64,000 nucleotides of DNA from Oscillospiraceae bacterium (GTDB lineage Bacteria; Bacillota; Clostridia; Oscillospirales; Oscillospiraceae). Positions 31,621 to 40,631 of this stretch are shown in pieces. Positions within the stretch are counted from its first letter, which is position 1; every line of letters starts with the position of its first letter. Location of the stretch: contig CAJTEA010000006.1 in the NCBI GenBank assembly GCA_910575265.1, positions 1 to 64,000 of the forward strand. The letters are read 5' to 3'. A program made the position numbers and the translations under genes. The notes beneath the pieces were generated by a model, which did not search any database, had not been told where the DNA came from, and saw nothing but the letters and a program-made list of their open reading frames with translations.

Positions 31621-32640
31621 TTACACCTCCACAATATGGAACCCCGCCGCTTTGCTCAGCCGGTTGACAACCGCCAGCCCCATACCAGATTCGTCGGGAC
31701 ACTGGGCCCAGATGTGTTTGACGCCTGCCTCGTCCATAGCCCGCAAGGCCCGGAACAGCCGTCGGGCCTGCTCCCAGGTGTCCACCACGCCGCCCAGCCG
31801 CTCCACCAGATAGCCGGAGTACCAGTGGGCGAATTCGTTGAAACAAATCACACCTTCCCAGCCGCTGTCGGTCAAGTGCTCCAAAATGTACTCGGCGCTG
31901 CGCACCGGCATGCCTTTGACCACCGTCACAGGAGCTTTGGGCGCGTAATGGCGGTATTTCATGCCGGGAGCCCGGGGCTTCTCCCCCGCCTCCATCTGCC
32001 GGGTAATTGCTGGATCCAGCGCGACATCTCCCAAAACATCCCGCAGCTCCTCCAGCGGGACGCCACCGGGCCGCAGAAGCCGGGGTGGATCACAGGTCAG
32101 GTCCAAAATAGTGGATTCCACTCCCACCTGACAACTGCCGCCGTCCAGGATGGCGTCGATCTTTCCCTCCATATCGTCCAGCATATGCCGTGCGGTAGTA
32201 GGGCTGGGACGGCCCGAGGTGTTGCCGGAAGGAGCGGCAATTGGTACTTCCGCCGCTTCAATAATCGCGCGGCACATAGAATGGGCAGGACAGCGCATCC
32301 CCACTGTTTCCAGCCCCGCGGTGACCACGTCAGGCACAATGGGCTTCCGGCGCAGGATCATGGTCAGCGGTCCCGGCCAGAATCGTTTAGCCAGCTGCCA
32401 GGCCACCTCCGGAATGTCCTGACAATACTGCCCCAGCCAGGAGGCCTCCGATATATGAAGAATCAGTGGATTGTCCTGGGGCCGGCCCTTGGCCAGAAAG
32501 ATATGCGACACCGCTCCCGGATTCAGGCCATCGGCACCCAGACCGTACACCGTTTCGGTTGGGATGCCAACCAGACCGCCGTTTTTAATAATCTCAGCGG
32601 CCTTTTGGATCTCATTGGGGTTGAGCATCTGTGTGTTCAT
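31621..32640 (-). CDS. tsaC: Threonylcarbamoyl-AMP synthase (Sua5-type)
   Basis: 339 residues; makes threonylcarbamoyl-AMP from Thr, bicarbonate and ATP for t6A at tRNA position 37. The N-terminal YrdC domain has GGLVGIPTETVYGLGADG, KGRPQDNPLILHI and CPAHSMCRAIIEAAEVPIAAPSGN. The linker (APGMKYRHYAPKAPV) and C-terminal Sua5 domain are both present, so this is the two-domain form. Together with tcdA (position 506) the window encodes two steps of the t6A/ct6A pathway, though far apart. Overlaps the HAD gene by 4 bp. Confidence 0.94.
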   Translation of the reverse strand: MNTQMLNPNEIQKAAEIIKNGGLVGIPTETVYGLGADGLNPGAVSHIFLAKGRPQDNPLILHISEASWLGQYCQDIPEVAWQLAKRFWPGPLTMILRRKPIVPDVVTAGLETVGMRCPAHSMCRAIIEAAEVPIAAPSGNTSGRPSPTTARHMLDDMEGKIDAILDGGSCQVGVESTILDLTCDPPRLLRPGGVPLEELRDVLGDVALDPAITRQMEAGEKPRAPGMKYRHYAPKAPVTVVKGMPVRSAEYILEHLTDSGWEGVICFNEFAHWYSGYLVERLGGVVDTWEQARRLFRALRAMDEAGVKHIWAQCPDESGMGLAVVNRLSKAAGFHIVEV

Positions 32641-33311
32641 ATGCGCTCCTCCCCCACTGGGCCATGTAATATCAACGCCTCCAGCTCATCAGGGGTCCGG
32701 GCCAGATGGACCGCGCCCTCCTCCTCCAGCTCGGCCTGGCTCCGGAAGCCCCAGAGTACGCCGCAGCTGGTCAGACCGCCATTTTTGGCGGTGCGGATAT
32801 CCACATTGCTGTCCCCCACGAACAGAACGTTTTCCGCCGACGCTCCCATTTTCCCCATCAGCCTGTGCAGCAAGGTGGGGTCCGGCTTGGTCGGCACGCC
32901 GTCCACCGCCCCCTGAACATAGGCGAAGGTTTGGGGAAAATATCCCTCAATGATCTCAGGCACCAGACTGTGAGCCTTGTTGGACAAGACAGCCATGGTA
33001 ACCCCCGCCTCCTTCAACCGCTTCAGCAGCTCACAAACGCCTGGATAGGGGGCGGTTCTGTCCCCCTTGTGGGCGTTGTAGTAGGGCATAAACTCGTCTA
33101 AAATGGCCCGAACTCTTTCCGGAGTATGCCAGTCCTCCGGAGAAAAACGCTCCGCAAGCCTGGACATTCCGTTGCCCACATAACGCTTGTACTCCTCCAC
33201 CGAGTGGACAGGCCAGCCATGGTTGCGGCACACCCAGTTGCCCGCGTTCGCCAGATCGTCGATGGTGTTCAAAAGGGTGCCATCCAGATCGAAAACTACA
33301 TATTGATACAT
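32637..33311 (-). CDS. HAD-family phosphatase (phosphoglycolate phosphatase-like)
   Basis: 224 residues. HAD motif 1 FDLDGTLLNTIDDL, motif 2 MAVLSNKAHS, motif 3 Lys in VPTKPDP and motif 4 VLFVGDSNVDIRTAKNGG. A helical cap follows motif 1. Closest in plan to Gph/PgmB enzymes; substrate not determined. ATG 33311 has AGGGAG eight bases away; an earlier start at 33353 has none. Confidence 0.85.
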   Translation of the reverse strand: MYQYVVFDLDGTLLNTIDDLANAGNWVCRNHGWPVHSVEEYKRYVGNGMSRLAERFSPEDWHTPERVRAILDEFMPYYNAHKGDRTAPYPGVCELLKRLKEAGVTMAVLSNKAHSLVPEIIEGYFPQTFAYVQGAVDGVPTKPDPTLLHRLMGKMGASAENVLFVGDSNVDIRTAKNGGLTSCGVLWGFRSQAELEEEGAVHLARTPDELEALILHGPVGEERI

Positions 33312-33325
33312 GGTAAAACTCCCTT

Positions 33326-33583
33326 TTACTCGTAAACGCCGATCTCCATGCATCCGATTTCTACTGTAGTATCCCGGGGAAATTCGGCCCGCTGAAGATA
33401 GGCCTTTACCGCTACCTGAGCGTGCTTGGGATTAGCCCGTTCATCCTCCAGGTCCAGGTCAATCCGTCCGGCCTCGCCTCCGCAGACCGCCCCTACATCC
33501 TCCAGTACCTCGTTCAGCTCTCCAATCACATCGTGGAGATCCTTGCCTTCAGGAAGGCTTTTATAGTGGATATACATTTCCAT
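33326..33583 (-). CDS. Small conserved-looking protein of unknown function
   Basis: 85 residues, acidic, predicted mixed alpha/beta: YIHYKSLPEGKDLHDVIGELNEVLEDVG, then EAGRIDLDLEDERANPKHAQVAVKAYLQRAEFP and VEIGCMEIGVY. AAGGAG precedes ATG 33583, and the gene is tightly packed between prfA and the HAD gene, so it is likely real. I do not recognise the family. Confidence 0.6.
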   Translation of the reverse strand: MEMYIHYKSLPEGKDLHDVIGELNEVLEDVGAVCGGEAGRIDLDLEDERANPKHAQVAVKAYLQRAEFPRDTTVEIGCMEIGVYE

Positions 33584-33603
33584 GGCGCGTTACTCCTTTT
33601 GCT

Positions 33604-34662
33604 TCAGTTCTGTTTCTTCAACAGTTCTGCCTGATGGTCGGCGGCCAGCGCGTCAATGATTTCGTCCAGCGCTCCGTCCATCACCTGGTCAATTTTATAT
33701 AGCGTCAAACCGATACGGTGATCGGTAACCCGGCCCTGAGGAAAATTATAGGTGCGAATGCGCTCGTTGCGCATACCGGAGCCTACCTGGCCGCGGCGCT
33801 CCTCCGTGTACTGAGAGGAAATTTTCTCCTGCTCCGCCTCATACAGCCGGGAGGCCAGGATGCGCATAGCCTTGTCCCGGTTTTGAAACTGGCTGCGCTC
33901 CTGCTGGCACTCCACCACAGTGCCGGTGGGCTTATGAATCAGGCGTACAGCGGAGGAGGTTTTATTTACATGCTGCCCCCCCGCCCCGGAGGAGCGAAAC
34001 ACCTGCATTTCGATATCGGCCAGGTTGAGCTGGACATCCGCCGTCTCCATCTCGGGCAGGACGGCCACCGTTACGGTGGAGGTGTGAACCCGGCCGCCGG
34101 ACTCAGTCTCAGGCACCCGCTGGACCCGGTGGACTCCGCTTTCAAATTTGAAGCGGGACCATGCACCGCCCCCCTCAACCGTAAAGACAATTTCCTTCGC
34201 GCCGCCAAGCTCCGTTTCGCTGGCGGAGTCAACCACCGTGTGCCACCGTTTGGATTCGGCATACATCGTGTACATTCGATATAGGGAATGGGCAAACAAC
34301 GCCGCCTCCTCCCCGCCAACTCCGGCGCGAATCTCCACAATGACATTTTTACCGTCGTTTGGGTCCTTGGGGAGAAGCAGAATTTGCAGCTCCTTTTCCA
34401 GTCGGGGCAGCTCGGCGGCCGCCTGCTGGTACTCCTCCTGAGCCAGCTCCTTCATCTCCGGGTCAGCCATCAGCGCTTCAGCCTGATCCCTGGCATCCAG
34501 GGCGCTCCGGTAGGCTCGGAACGCATCTACTAAAGGCCGGAGTTCTGTCTGCTCCTTGTTCAGCCGGGCTACCAGCTCCGGATCGTTGTAGGTCTCGGAG
34601 GCGCCCAGCCGGGCCTCAATTTGAGAATATTTCGCTTCAATGGCGTTGAGCTTATCCAGCAT
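33604..34662 (-). CDS. prfA: Peptide chain release factor 1
   Basis: 352 residues. It reads UAA and UAG stop codons and triggers peptide release. The GGQ motif is in FRSSGAGGQHVNKTSSAVRL; the stop-recognition region is HRVQRVPETESGGRVHTSTV (P-x-T at the RF1 position). The N-terminal coiled-coil is intact. ATG 34662 has ACAGGTGATG upstream; the extra seven residues of the longer ORF run into the ydcF stop. Confidence 0.96.
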   Translation of the reverse strand: MLDKLNAIEAKYSQIEARLGASETYNDPELVARLNKEQTELRPLVDAFRAYRSALDARDQAEALMADPEMKELAQEEYQQAAAELPRLEKELQILLLPKDPNDGKNVIVEIRAGVGGEEAALFAHSLYRMYTMYAESKRWHTVVDSASETELGGAKEIVFTVEGGGAWSRFKFESGVHRVQRVPETESGGRVHTSTVTVAVLPEMETADVQLNLADIEMQVFRSSGAGGQHVNKTSSAVRLIHKPTGTVVECQQERSQFQNRDKAMRILASRLYEAEQEKISSQYTEERRGQVGSGMRNERIRTYNFPQGRVTDHRIGLTLYKIDQVMDGALDEIIDALAADHQAELLKKQN

Positions 34663-34666
34663 AACA

Positions 34667-35326
34667 TCACCTGTCGAACACAAAAGATTTTACCAGGGCC
34701 AGGGGCTCACGAAAGAACATTTTTATGCGGGAAGGCATATGACTCACTGGAGCGGCCAGTGTAGACAGAGAGTATGTGCCCGGCCAGGCGCGGCCCCATA
34801 GCAATTTGATGCGGGTCAAATGAAAATCATTCGATACCAACAGATATTGTCCCCCGCCTTCCACTTGTCCAGACTGTACCAGCTCCAAGGTGTTGGTAAT
34901 GTTCTGCCAGGTATTACCGGACTGATCCTCCATCACGATTTTCTCTCCATCCACCCCATGCTCCGTCAAATAGTCATACATACACTGTGCCTCAGAGACA
35001 GGTTCGTCTGAGCCCTGACCGCCGGAAACCACTACTATCATGTCTGGATGCTCCTCCAGATAGTCCAAAGCGGTGTCCAACCGGTCCTGAAGGAGAATGG
35101 ACGGCCCCCAGGACTTTACCTGACAGCCAAAGATCACCATTACCTCCGGGTCTCCACTGATGGATGTCCGCCCGCCTCCCAGGATGACGGCCTCTAAAAG
35201 GCTAAAGCTCAGCACTCCCGCCAGAACCAGGGAGAGAACCACCTTGATCCAGCCGGAAAAGCGCCGGCCCCGATAGCTGTGCACCTCAATTCTCGTACGC
35301 CTTGTGCTCGTTTGTACTCTATGCAT
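34667..35326 (-). CDS. YdcF-like DUF218 membrane protein
   Basis: 219 residues. A short basic N terminus is followed by one membrane segment (IKVVLSLVLAGVLSFSLLEAVIL) and a DUF218 domain: VMVIFGCQVKSWGPSILLQDRLDTALDYLEEHP, VVVSGGQGSDE, MEDQSGNTWQNITNTL, LLVSNDFHLTRIKLL. Related proteins (SanA, ElyC, YdcF) act in envelope or carrier-lipid metabolism. ATG overlaps the ABC-F stop (TAATG), so translation is coupled. Confidence 0.82.
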   Translation of the reverse strand: MHRVQTSTRRTRIEVHSYRGRRFSGWIKVVLSLVLAGVLSFSLLEAVILGGGRTSISGDPEVMVIFGCQVKSWGPSILLQDRLDTALDYLEEHPDMIVVVSGGQGSDEPVSEAQCMYDYLTEHGVDGEKIVMEDQSGNTWQNITNTLELVQSGQVEGGGQYLLVSNDFHLTRIKLLWGRAWPGTYSLSTLAAPVSHMPSRIKMFFREPLALVKSFVFDR

Positions 35327-37224
35327 TATCCGCGCGCCTCCTCCAGATCCGCGGCCAGCCGCTCCCACTCCGCATAGAGATGGGCCAGCTCATCCTCCAA
35401 CGCTTCCCGCTGCTCATACAACTCCTGAAGCCGCAGATAGTCGGCTGACGCCCGCTGAATCTCCTGCTCCAGATCATACATCCGCTCCTCGGCGGCGGAT
35501 ACCGCCCGCTCGGCGGCGTTGACCTCCTTCTCCAGGTTTTTGGTACCGCCAGGACGCTTGGGCTTGTCCTTTTTCTCCAAAACTGGGGCGGACGCAGCCG
35601 TTTCCACCGGCTTTTTACGTTCCTTCGCCGCCTGGTACTCCTGATAAGTGCCCCTGAAATCGGTAATCTGTCCGTTTTCCAGCATCCAGATACGAGTGGC
35701 GAAGCGGTCGATAAAATAGCGGTCATGGGATACGAACAGCAGATTGCCTTCGTACTCCTCCACCGCCTCCTCGATCCACTCCCGGCTCTGAATATCCAGA
35801 TGGTTGGTGGGCTCGTCCAGAATCAGGAGGTTGATCTTGCTGTCCATAAGCATACACAGCCGCAGTCGGGACTGTTCTCCGCCGGAAAGGGCGGATACGG
35901 GCTTGAACACATCCTCTCCTCGGAATTTAAAGGAAGCCAGCCTGTTTCGCGCGGTCTGCGCGGTACAGTCCAGGTCGTAGAGCATGGTGTCCACCAGCGA
36001 CCGCTCCGGGTGCTCAAAGTGAATGATCTGCGGCAGGTAACCTACCTTTACAGTCGGTCCTTTTCTAAGCTTTCCAGCGTCCGGTTCCTCCTCCCCCATG
36101 ATGATTTTGATGAGAGTGGACTTGCCCGCACCGTTGTCTCCCAATAGGGCGATGCGTTCGCCGCCCTCCACCTCCAGATTGACCTCAGAAAACAGCTTCC
36201 GCTCTCCAAAGGACTTTTCCAGATTCTTGATGGACAGCACTTCGTCCCCCCGGAACTCCCGTTCACCGAAACGGACCTCCATCTTCCGGTCCTTTTTCGG
36301 CTTACCCGTCTGGCGGATGCGCTCGATCCGTTTCTCCATAGACTGAGCCCGCTTGAAAATTTTGTCGTTACCGGAATAAGCCCAGACGCGAAGTTGTTCG
36401 GCGGCCTTCTCCAGTTGCTGAATCTTGGCCTGTTCCTTCTCATACTGCTTCAGCTTTTCCTCATAACGCCGTTCCTTTTCCACCGCGTAGAAGCTGTAAT
36501 TGCCGGAGTAGAACTCCGCCTTGCCCTCTTGAATCTCCACCACCCGTTGGACTACCTTGTCCAGAAAATAGCGGTCATGGGAAACGGCCAGGACGGTACC
36601 TTTAAATTTTTCCAGATACTCCTCCAGCCATTCAGTGGCCCGCAGGTCCAGGTGGTTGGTGGGCTCGTCCAGCAGGAGGATGTCGGTATCCTCCAGAATC
36701 AGCCGGGCCAGGTTGACCCGGGTCTTTTCCCCGCCGGACAGCTTGTCAAAGGGCTGCTCCCTCATTTCCCGAGGAATGGACAAGCCGCTGCACACCTTAT
36801 TTTTGTTGGTGTCCGTTTCATAGCCGCCCCCGGTCTGGAACGCGGCGGAGAGCTTGTCATATCTTGACAGTAAAGTGGAATCACTTTCCCCATCCGCCAT
36901 CCGTTGGGACAGCTGGTTCATCTCCTCCTCCAACTTGTGGAGCGGCTCAAAGGCGGTGTCCAGTACGTCCTCCACTGTGTAGCCCGCCGGATAGACCGGA
37001 ATCTGGGAGATCAGTCCCAGTCGTTTGTTAGGGGCGATTACAATATCCCCCTCGTCCGGATGGACCACCCCTGTCAAGATACGCAGAAAGGTGGTTTTTC
37101 CGCAGCCGTTTGGCCCCAGAAGACCGACGCGCTCCCCCGCGTCCACCTGAAAGGTCAGTCCATCCAATATTTTCTTTCCGACCTCGAATTCTTTAACGAT
37201 GCCGGATACGGATATATCTATCAT
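35326..37224 (-). CDS. ABC-F family ATPase
   Basis: 632 residues with two ABC domains and no membrane segments. Walker A LLGPNGCGKTTF and LLGDNGAGKSTL; signatures LSGGEKTRVNLARL and LSGGEQSRLRLCML; Walker B LLLDEPTNHLDL and LILDEPTNHLDI. A P-site tRNA interaction linker lies between (YEEKLKQYEKEQAKIQQLEKA) and the C terminus has a coiled-coil (KEVNAAERAVSAAEERMYDLEQEI). Plan matches housekeeping Uup/YdiF types, which act on ribosomes; antibiotic protection cannot be read from sequence alone. Confidence 0.92.
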   Translation of the reverse strand: MIDISVSGIVKEFEVGKKILDGLTFQVDAGERVGLLGPNGCGKTTFLRILTGVVHPDEGDIVIAPNKRLGLISQIPVYPAGYTVEDVLDTAFEPLHKLEEEMNQLSQRMADGESDSTLLSRYDKLSAAFQTGGGYETDTNKNKVCSGLSIPREMREQPFDKLSGGEKTRVNLARLILEDTDILLLDEPTNHLDLRATEWLEEYLEKFKGTVLAVSHDRYFLDKVVQRVVEIQEGKAEFYSGNYSFYAVEKERRYEEKLKQYEKEQAKIQQLEKAAEQLRVWAYSGNDKIFKRAQSMEKRIERIRQTGKPKKDRKMEVRFGEREFRGDEVLSIKNLEKSFGERKLFSEVNLEVEGGERIALLGDNGAGKSTLIKIIMGEEEPDAGKLRKGPTVKVGYLPQIIHFEHPERSLVDTMLYDLDCTAQTARNRLASFKFRGEDVFKPVSALSGGEQSRLRLCMLMDSKINLLILDEPTNHLDIQSREWIEEAVEEYEGNLLFVSHDRYFIDRFATRIWMLENGQITDFRGTYQEYQAAKERKKPVETAASAPVLEKKDKPKRPGGTKNLEKEVNAAERAVSAAEERMYDLEQEIQRASADYLRLQELYEQREALEDELAHLYAEWERLAADLEEARG

Positions 37225-37323
37225 GGTTTGGGTCCTCGCTTGCTAAAATCTTTCGTCCCCGCTGGGAAAAGGCCTCTTAGGCAAGGGGGGCTTTGGCGCA
37301 CTAAGGCGTGTCTGTTCTGCCAG

Positions 37324-37494
37324 TCAGGAAGCCCAGACTAAAGCCGAAACATCGGCAATCCCGACCAGCTTACTCGTTCCTGGTTCGGATCTTCCGTACT
37401 CATACGTTTGGTAAACACAGGAAAAAACACCAATTTCTTTCGCAAGAGCAATCTGAGACAAGCCCTTATCTTTTTGGGGCTGAATCGGCTGTAG
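37324..37494 (-). pseudogene. Remnant of an XRE-type HTH regulator
   Basis: The minus strand reads KDKGLSQIALAKEIGVFSC, then VYQTYEYGRSEPGTSKLVGIADVSALVWAS before a stop. This is the Cro/CI HTH pattern (GLSQ.ALAKEIGV ... YE.GRSEP ... L..IAD) with no start codon or ribosome site; it directly follows the murF stop. The remaining gap 37225-37323 holds nothing recognisable except the ABC-F leader. Confidence 0.6.
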
Positions 37495-38886
37495 TTACGC
37501 CTCCTCTGTCAGTTCCAGCAGCCTGGCGGTGACCTCCTCCAGCTTCATTCCCCGTGAACCCTTCACCAGAATGGTGCTGTCCGGACGGATTGCCTGGGGC
37601 AGGATGTTCCTGGCCTCGTCCCGGTCCTTGCAGTGGACAACCTGTGGCACTCCGGCGTCCCGCGCCCCCTGGGCGATTGATTGGGCCAGCTCACCCACCG
37701 CCACCAGGCAGTCAATCCCCACCGCACCCAGATACTCCCCCACGCCGGTGTGGAGCGCGGGAGCAAAAGGCCCCAGCTCCAGCATATCGCCCAAAACAGC
37801 GGTCTTATAGCCGCCTTGGCTGTCAGCGAGTACGCTGATGGCCGCGCGCATGGACTGGGGATTGGCGTTGTAGGTATCGTCCAAAATAGTGATACCATTT
37901 TGGCGGCGCAAAACATTCATCCGCATACGGGTGGGAACAAACCGGCCAAACCCCTCCTCAATCTGGTCAGGGGTCAACCCAAACCGCTCCCCTGCCGCAG
38001 CGGCGATGAGAGCGGGATAAATCATGTGTTCCCCCAGCGCGGGAATTTTGACGTCCCGGTCCATGTTCGGGGTGGTCACACGGCAATGGATGTGACTGAC
38101 GCCATCGCTCCCGGTCACCTGAGCCCGGTACTCGCAATTCTCTCCCTGTCCGCAGAACACAGCGGGGACAGGCGTGCTTCCCTGAAGAGCGGACAGAGAG
38201 GAGTCATCCCCATTGAGAATCACCAAACCATCAGATCTGACGTGGGGCAGCAGCTCACACTTAGCTTTCAGAATACCCTCCCGGCTGCCAAGCCGTTCGA
38301 TGTGAGCGTCGCCAATATTGGTAATCACTCCCAAGTCAGGCTTGACCAGACCGGCCAGGTAGTCGATCTGCCCGAGGCCGTCCATTCCCATCTCCAAAAC
38401 CGCCGCTTCATAACTGTCGTCCAGCCGCAACAGGGTCAGAGGCAGTCCTACGCTGTTGTTAAAGTTACCCTCCGTCTTGAGCACCTTGTATTTTACGCCC
38501 AGCACCGCGGCCAGCATGTCCTTGGCGGTGGTTTTGCCCACGCTGCCCGTCACCCCGATGCAGGGGATGGAAAACAGATTTTTGTACCAGGAGGCCAGAG
38601 CTCCCAGGGCCTTTTCAGTATCCTCCACCTTGACATAGAATTTTTCCGGCCGGTAGCTGTCCCGCTCCCGGGCGGTGATACAGCCGGCGGCCCCCCCCTC
38701 CAGAGCGGAATTGATATAGGCGTGTCCGTCAAAGCGGTCCCCCACCAGGGGAATGAACAGAGCTCCCGGATGAATTGCCCGGCTGTCTGTATCCACTCTG
38801 ACAATCGGAGCGGACAGGTCGTTGAACTCACCCAGCAGACGGCCATTTACCGCTTCCAGCAGCTGTCCCAACGTGATGGTTTTCAT
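37495..38886 (-). CDS. murF: UDP-MurNAc-tripeptide--D-Ala-D-Ala ligase
   Basis: 463 residues. It adds D-Ala-D-Ala to the peptidoglycan precursor. N-terminal domain (VRVDTDSRAIHPGALFIPL), central Mur ligase with P-loop VTGSVGKTTAKDML, AVLEMGMDGLGQIDYL, VITNIGDAHIERLGSREG, LILDDTYNANPQSMRAAI, and C-terminal VLGDMLELG with LVKGSRGMKLEEV. ATG 38886 has AAGGAGGG and overlaps the ddl stop by one base; TTG 38889 is the alternative. Ddl supplies its substrate, so the pair is a functional unit. Confidence 0.96.
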   Translation of the reverse strand: MKTITLGQLLEAVNGRLLGEFNDLSAPIVRVDTDSRAIHPGALFIPLVGDRFDGHAYINSALEGGAAGCITARERDSYRPEKFYVKVEDTEKALGALASWYKNLFSIPCIGVTGSVGKTTAKDMLAAVLGVKYKVLKTEGNFNNSVGLPLTLLRLDDSYEAAVLEMGMDGLGQIDYLAGLVKPDLGVITNIGDAHIERLGSREGILKAKCELLPHVRSDGLVILNGDDSSLSALQGSTPVPAVFCGQGENCEYRAQVTGSDGVSHIHCRVTTPNMDRDVKIPALGEHMIYPALIAAAAGERFGLTPDQIEEGFGRFVPTRMRMNVLRRQNGITILDDTYNANPQSMRAAISVLADSQGGYKTAVLGDMLELGPFAPALHTGVGEYLGAVGIDCLVAVGELAQSIAQGARDAGVPQVVHCKDRDEARNILPQAIRPDSTILVKGSRGMKLEEVTARLLELTEEA

Positions 38887-39935
38887 CAAAGTCCCTCCTT
38901 GCGGGCCTCCATGGATTTTTGGATGATAGTCTCACACAGACTGGCATAGCTGATTCCAACCGCTGCCGCCTCTTGGGGCACCAGACTGGTGGGGGTCAAA
39001 CCGGGCAAGGTGTTGATTTCCAGGAAATAGGGTATCCCGTCGGAGGTGACGATGAAATCGGCCCGGGCATAAACAGACAGGCCCAGGATTTGAAATACGG
39101 TGAGCGCCGCCTCGCCTATGGCCTTTTCCCAAGCTGGCGGGATACGGGCGGGACACACCTCGTTGGCCGCGCCGGGCTGGTACTTGTTGGCGTAGTTGTA
39201 AAAGCCCTCCTTGGGAATAATCTCGATGGAGGGCAGGGCCTTGTTATCCAGCACCGCCACTTGAATTTCCCGGCCCTTGACGTATTCCTCTATTACCGTA
39301 CGTCCTCCCAGCTTGGCGCTCGCCTCCAAAGCATCGCGCAGAGTATCCTTATTCTTGGCGATGTACACCCCGATGGAGGAGCCGCTGGCGATCGGCTTTA
39401 CCACAACAGGAGGCTTGATTCGGGCCATCAGCTCGTCGATATTCTCTTCCGTAATGGTAACTGTTTCCCACTGGGGCGTCTTCACTTTGCCAGCCACCAT
39501 GCGCTTGGTGAGATCCTTGTCCATGGCGATAGCGGAACCCAGATAGCCCGAGCCGGTGTAGGGTACGCCAATCAGGTCCAGAGCGGCCTGGATTCGGCCG
39601 TCCTCGCCGCAGGTACCGTGGAGGGCCAGAAAAACCACATCCGCCCGGCGGCAGGTCTCCAAAACACCATCGCCGATGGCGGAAGGGTCATCATTCCCGC
39701 GCCGGGACCGCACCTCCTCCAGATCCGGAGCCTGACGGGCTACCCGTTTGTAGGTGTCCGGGATAGGAGCGGCGTAAAGATTTTCTCCGGAAGCCGCGCC
39801 GTCCAGGCCGAAAAACAGGTCCATCAACGCCACCTGATGCCCCCGCTCCCGCAGAGCCTGACATACCAGAGCTCCAGAGGAAAGGGAAACATTGCGTTCC
39901 GGGCTGAGTCCGCCGGCCAATACTAAAATTTTCAT
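38886..39935 (-). CDS. ddl: D-alanine--D-alanine ligase
   Basis: 349 residues, ATP-grasp fold. KILVLAGGLSPERNVSLSSG (N-terminal), FLALHGTCGEDGRIQAALDLIGVPYTGSG, MDKDLTKRMV, VVVKPIASGSSIGV, VIEEYVKGREIQVAVL and FLEINTLPGLTPTSLVP are all present. The Tyr-like substrate loop region is normal for D-Ala specificity (no VanA-type change seen). First gene of the ddl-murF unit; start ATG lies after TGAGGTAT. Confidence 0.96.
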   Translation of the reverse strand: MKILVLAGGLSPERNVSLSSGALVCQALRERGHQVALMDLFFGLDGAASGENLYAAPIPDTYKRVARQAPDLEEVRSRRGNDDPSAIGDGVLETCRRADVVFLALHGTCGEDGRIQAALDLIGVPYTGSGYLGSAIAMDKDLTKRMVAGKVKTPQWETVTITEENIDELMARIKPPVVVKPIASGSSIGVYIAKNKDTLRDALEASAKLGGRTVIEEYVKGREIQVAVLDNKALPSIEIIPKEGFYNYANKYQPGAANEVCPARIPPAWEKAIGEAALTVFQILGLSVYARADFIVTSDGIPYFLEINTLPGLTPTSLVPQEAAAVGISYASLCETIIQKSMEARKEGL

Positions 39936-40088
39936 ACATGATACCTCATTTCAAACTATGCGGGAGGCGGCCTGCTGGCTGCTGCTCAGCAAATATAAGT
40001 ATACCAACCACATTTTATCATTATCATGGTATTCTAACACATTTAAGGATAATACTCAACCCGAAGACGAAATTTTTTCTTTTTTTGT

Positions 40089-40117
40089 TTGACATCTTCC
40101 CGGTTTTTCGGTAAAAT
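40089..40117 (+). promoter_or_regulatory. Sigma-A promoter of rnpB
   Basis: Perfect -35 TTGACA (40089-40094), 17-bp spacer, -10 TAAAAT (40112-40117), seven bases before the RNA 5' end. A strong vegetative promoter, as expected for a stable RNA. Confidence 0.9.
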
Positions 40118-40123
40118 AATCTG

Positions 40124-40484
40124 GCAGTAAGCTGGACAGCCGCGCGGATGGGGCGAAAGGCCCGTCTGTGAGGAAAGTCCGGGCTCCGCAGGGCAAGGAT
40201 AACGGGTAACACCCGCCGGGGGCGACCCCAGGAAAAGTGCAACAGAAACAGACCGCCCCCGCTTTCCGTTTTCGGTAAGCGGGAGCAAGGATGGAAAGGC
40301 GAGGTAAGAGCTCACCCGATGGCGTGGAAGCGCCCATCGCTGTAAACTCTATCCGGAGCAACGCCGTGGAGGGACATACAGGCCGGCCCGGCCGTCCCGG
40401 GGAGGCGGCTTGAGCGTACCGGCAACGGTGCGTCGAGATAGATGGCTGTCTTAAAAGACAGAACCCGGCTTACAGGCCTACTGC
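40124..40484 (+). ncRNA. rnpB: RNase P RNA
   Basis: About 361 nt. The conserved core is visible: GAGGAAAGTCCGGGCTC near the 5' end (CR-I), then ACAGAAACAGACCGCC, GGTAAGAGCTCACC, and the 3' CCCGGCTTACAGGCCTACTGC. GCAGTA at 40124 pairs with TACTGC at 40479-40484 (helix P1). This is the catalytic RNA that matures tRNA 5' ends. Class A versus B was not settled. 5' and 3' ends are set by P1 pairing and may shift by a few bases. Confidence 0.95.
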
Positions 40485-40492
40485 AACAGAAC

Positions 40493-40524
40493 AAAAAACC
40501 GCTGTCGTCAGACGGCGGTTTTTT
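40493..40524 (+). terminator. Terminator of rnpB
   Basis: aaaaaaccgctgtc pairs with gacggcggtttttt (one G-T pair) around GTCA; the arm ends in a T run. Confidence 0.9.
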
Positions 40525-40631
40525 CATAGCCCCGAAAAGTTTATGGTTTCGTTATAATTTTCTCATAGATTTTTCAGCCTTCTCTTCTTCCTTTGTGGTA
40601 CGATGGGAGCCATCAGAAAAGGAGTGATTTT

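Noticed and set aside
31016-31846. N-terminally extended CoaE starting at 31846
   Set aside because: The extra part reads tsaC in another frame; a GTG with a good ribosome site at 31618 gives the normal 200-residue protein.
37225-37494. Possible leader RNA or riboswitch before the ABC-F gene
   Set aside because: No known aptamer pattern or terminator pair was seen; the protein-like HTH remnant explains most of it.
38919-39926. 335-residue plus-strand open frame
   Set aside because: Antisense to ddl; no ribosome site or recognisable domain.
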